Of a stretch of 15,731 nucleotides of DNA, positions 15,205 through 15,731 are shown piece after piece (position 1 is the stretch's first letter; each line of letters begins with the position of its first letter). A model generated the notes under the pieces. That model searched no databases. It was not told the DNA's origin and worked only from the letters and a program-made list of their open reading frames with translations. This DNA is from Novosphingobium sp. GTDB taxonomy: Bacteria > Pseudomonadota > Alphaproteobacteria > Sphingomonadales > Sphingomonadaceae. The stretch spans positions 1 through 15,731 of the forward strand of contig JAQVEQ010000045.1 of the NCBI GenBank assembly GCA_028697875.1, in the 5' to 3' direction. Position numbers and translations under genes: made by a program.

Positions 15205-15603
15205 TCAGCCTTCCATGAAGGGTCCCGCCACTTCGGACGGAATGCGCAAGGGGCGGCCGCTGGCCTTGTCGATCATCGCCCAGACCGACCGCGCGCCGAC
15301 GATGGTCTTGCCCTTGCCGTCGACGAAATCGACACAGCGCACGAAGCGCGCGCCTTGAGGCGGGCCGGGAATCCACGTCCGCGCGGTGACCGTCTCGCCC
15401 TCGCGGATATTGCCGCGATAGTCGATCTCGTGCCGGGTCACGAACCAGAGATAGGCGTCCCGGTCCTGTGGCCGCGCGTCCGCTTCCCAATGGGCCGTCC
15501 CGATATCCTGCACCCATTGCAGCCAGACCGCGTTGTTCACGTGGCCGTTCATGTCGATATGGTCCGGCCCGGCGGTGAAGGAGAGCGAGAAGCTGTTGCT
15601 CAT
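15205..15603 (-). CDS. Hotdog-fold acyl-CoA thioesterase (4HBT / YbgC-like)
   Basis: This 132-residue protein of the 4-hydroxybenzoyl-CoA thioesterase superfamily probably hydrolyses an acyl-CoA or acyl-ACP thioester in the cytoplasm. The N-terminal motif DHIDMNGHVNNAVWLQW (14-30), with Asp17 at the catalytic position, is the family hallmark. A WFVTRHEIDYRGNIREGETV segment forms the core hotdog strands. The length is typical. I chose the ATG at 15603; the frame stays open upstream only because it overlaps the protease gene in another frame. The ribosome binding site is poor: GGGGGAAG lies about 14 nt upstream. The start follows the stop of the upstream protease gene by 22 nt, so the two are likely co-transcribed. 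The acyl substrate cannot be predicted. Confidence 0.88.
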   Translation of the reverse strand: MSNSFSLSFTAGPDHIDMNGHVNNAVWLQWVQDIGTAHWEADARPQDRDAYLWFVTRHEIDYRGNIREGETVTARTWIPGPPQGARFVRCVDFVDGKGKTIVGARSVWAMIDKASGRPLRIPSEVAGPFMEG

Positions 15604-15625
15604 AGCCGCCCGTTCGCTTCCCCCG

Positions 15626-15731
15626 TCACTTCTCGACGCCCATCTGCCAGAGGATGAAGGCGAATTCCTCGGCCGTTTCGCGCAAGCTCTCGAACCGGCC
15701 CGACTTGCCGCCATGGCCCGCGCCCATGTTG
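15626..15731 (-). CDS. S9 family peptidase (oligopeptidase B-like), C-terminal end only
   Basis: Only the last 34 codons of this gene lie in the window; the rest runs off the right edge. The visible peptide begins NMGAGHGGKSGRFESL and ends in FILWQMGVEK before TGA (15626-15628). The MGAGHGG segment with its His is the catalytic-triad histidine region at the C-terminus of prolyl oligopeptidase/oligopeptidase B (PtrB) proteins, and the remaining 'AEEFAFIL' helix also fits. The enzyme would be a cytoplasmic or periplasmic serine peptidase cutting short peptides, in PtrB after basic residues. It is followed after 22 nt by the thioesterase gene. The family assignment rests on a short stretch, so the exact subfamily is uncertain. 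Confidence 0.75.
   Translation of the reverse strand, partial: NMGAGHGGKSGRFESLRETAEEFAFILWQMGVEK

Noticed and set aside
15604..15714. An N-terminally longer form of the thioesterase (169 residues).
   Set aside because: The extra residues are Arg/Ser/Ala-rich and are read out of frame through the 3' end of the upstream protease gene; the conserved hotdog domain begins at the ATG at 15603.

Overview
The window looks like ordinary chromosomal DNA from a GC-rich alphaproteobacterium, most likely of the order Sphingomonadales. The basis is the high GC content, the GyrB with an acidic insert, the Lgt-MidA pair, a long orphan TonB-dependent receptor with the 'EIIVTDQRREE' signature common in sphingomonads, GlnD, a short 778-residue FtsK, and promoter-like TTGACG and GCTATA elements of the alphaproteobacterial type. 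No mobile elements, tRNA or rRNA genes, CRISPR arrays or phage genes are visible. This is core genome, not a genomic island.

Layout. (1) The 3' end of gyrB (+) runs to 725 and meets the lgt-midA operon (-, 783-2725) at a GC-rich hairpin. (2) lgt is divergent from glnD (+, 2880-5660), the PII uridylyltransferase and nitrogen sensor. (3) A 297-bp, relatively AT-rich, repeat-bearing region precedes an orphan TonB-dependent receptor (+, 5958-8426), which ends in two consecutive hairpins, the second a good intrinsic terminator. (4) The PLP-homeostasis gene yggS (-, 8522-9187) and a degenerate thiamine-phosphate-synthase-like gene (+, 9210-9761) diverge from a 22-bp gap centred on one palindromic -10-like element. 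(5) ftsK (+, 9853-12189) has its own candidate promoter with an inverted repeat between -35 and -10, and is followed by alanine dehydrogenase ald (+, 12255-13382). (6) A 7TM-GGDEF diguanylate cyclase (+, 13449-15191) follows, with a GAAC-N7-GAAC (LexA-type) direct repeat upstream. (7) A hotdog thioesterase (-, 15205-15603) lies just downstream of the last 34 codons of an oligopeptidase-B-like protease (-, running off the right end).

Functionally the genes are mostly independent housekeeping units: DNA topology (GyrB), lipoprotein maturation (Lgt), complex I assembly (MidA), nitrogen signalling (GlnD), outer-membrane uptake (TonB receptor), PLP homeostasis (YggS), chromosome segregation (FtsK), alanine/pyruvate interconversion (Ald) and c-di-GMP signalling (GGDEF). 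I find no clear undescribed multi-gene system. The items most worth checking are regulatory: the shared palindromic -10 at 9195-9204, the operator-like repeat in the ftsK promoter, and the LexA-type box before the diguanylate cyclase. Two protein observations also stand out: the ThiE-like protein that has lost its family's catalytic residues, and four cysteine pairs in the TonB receptor.
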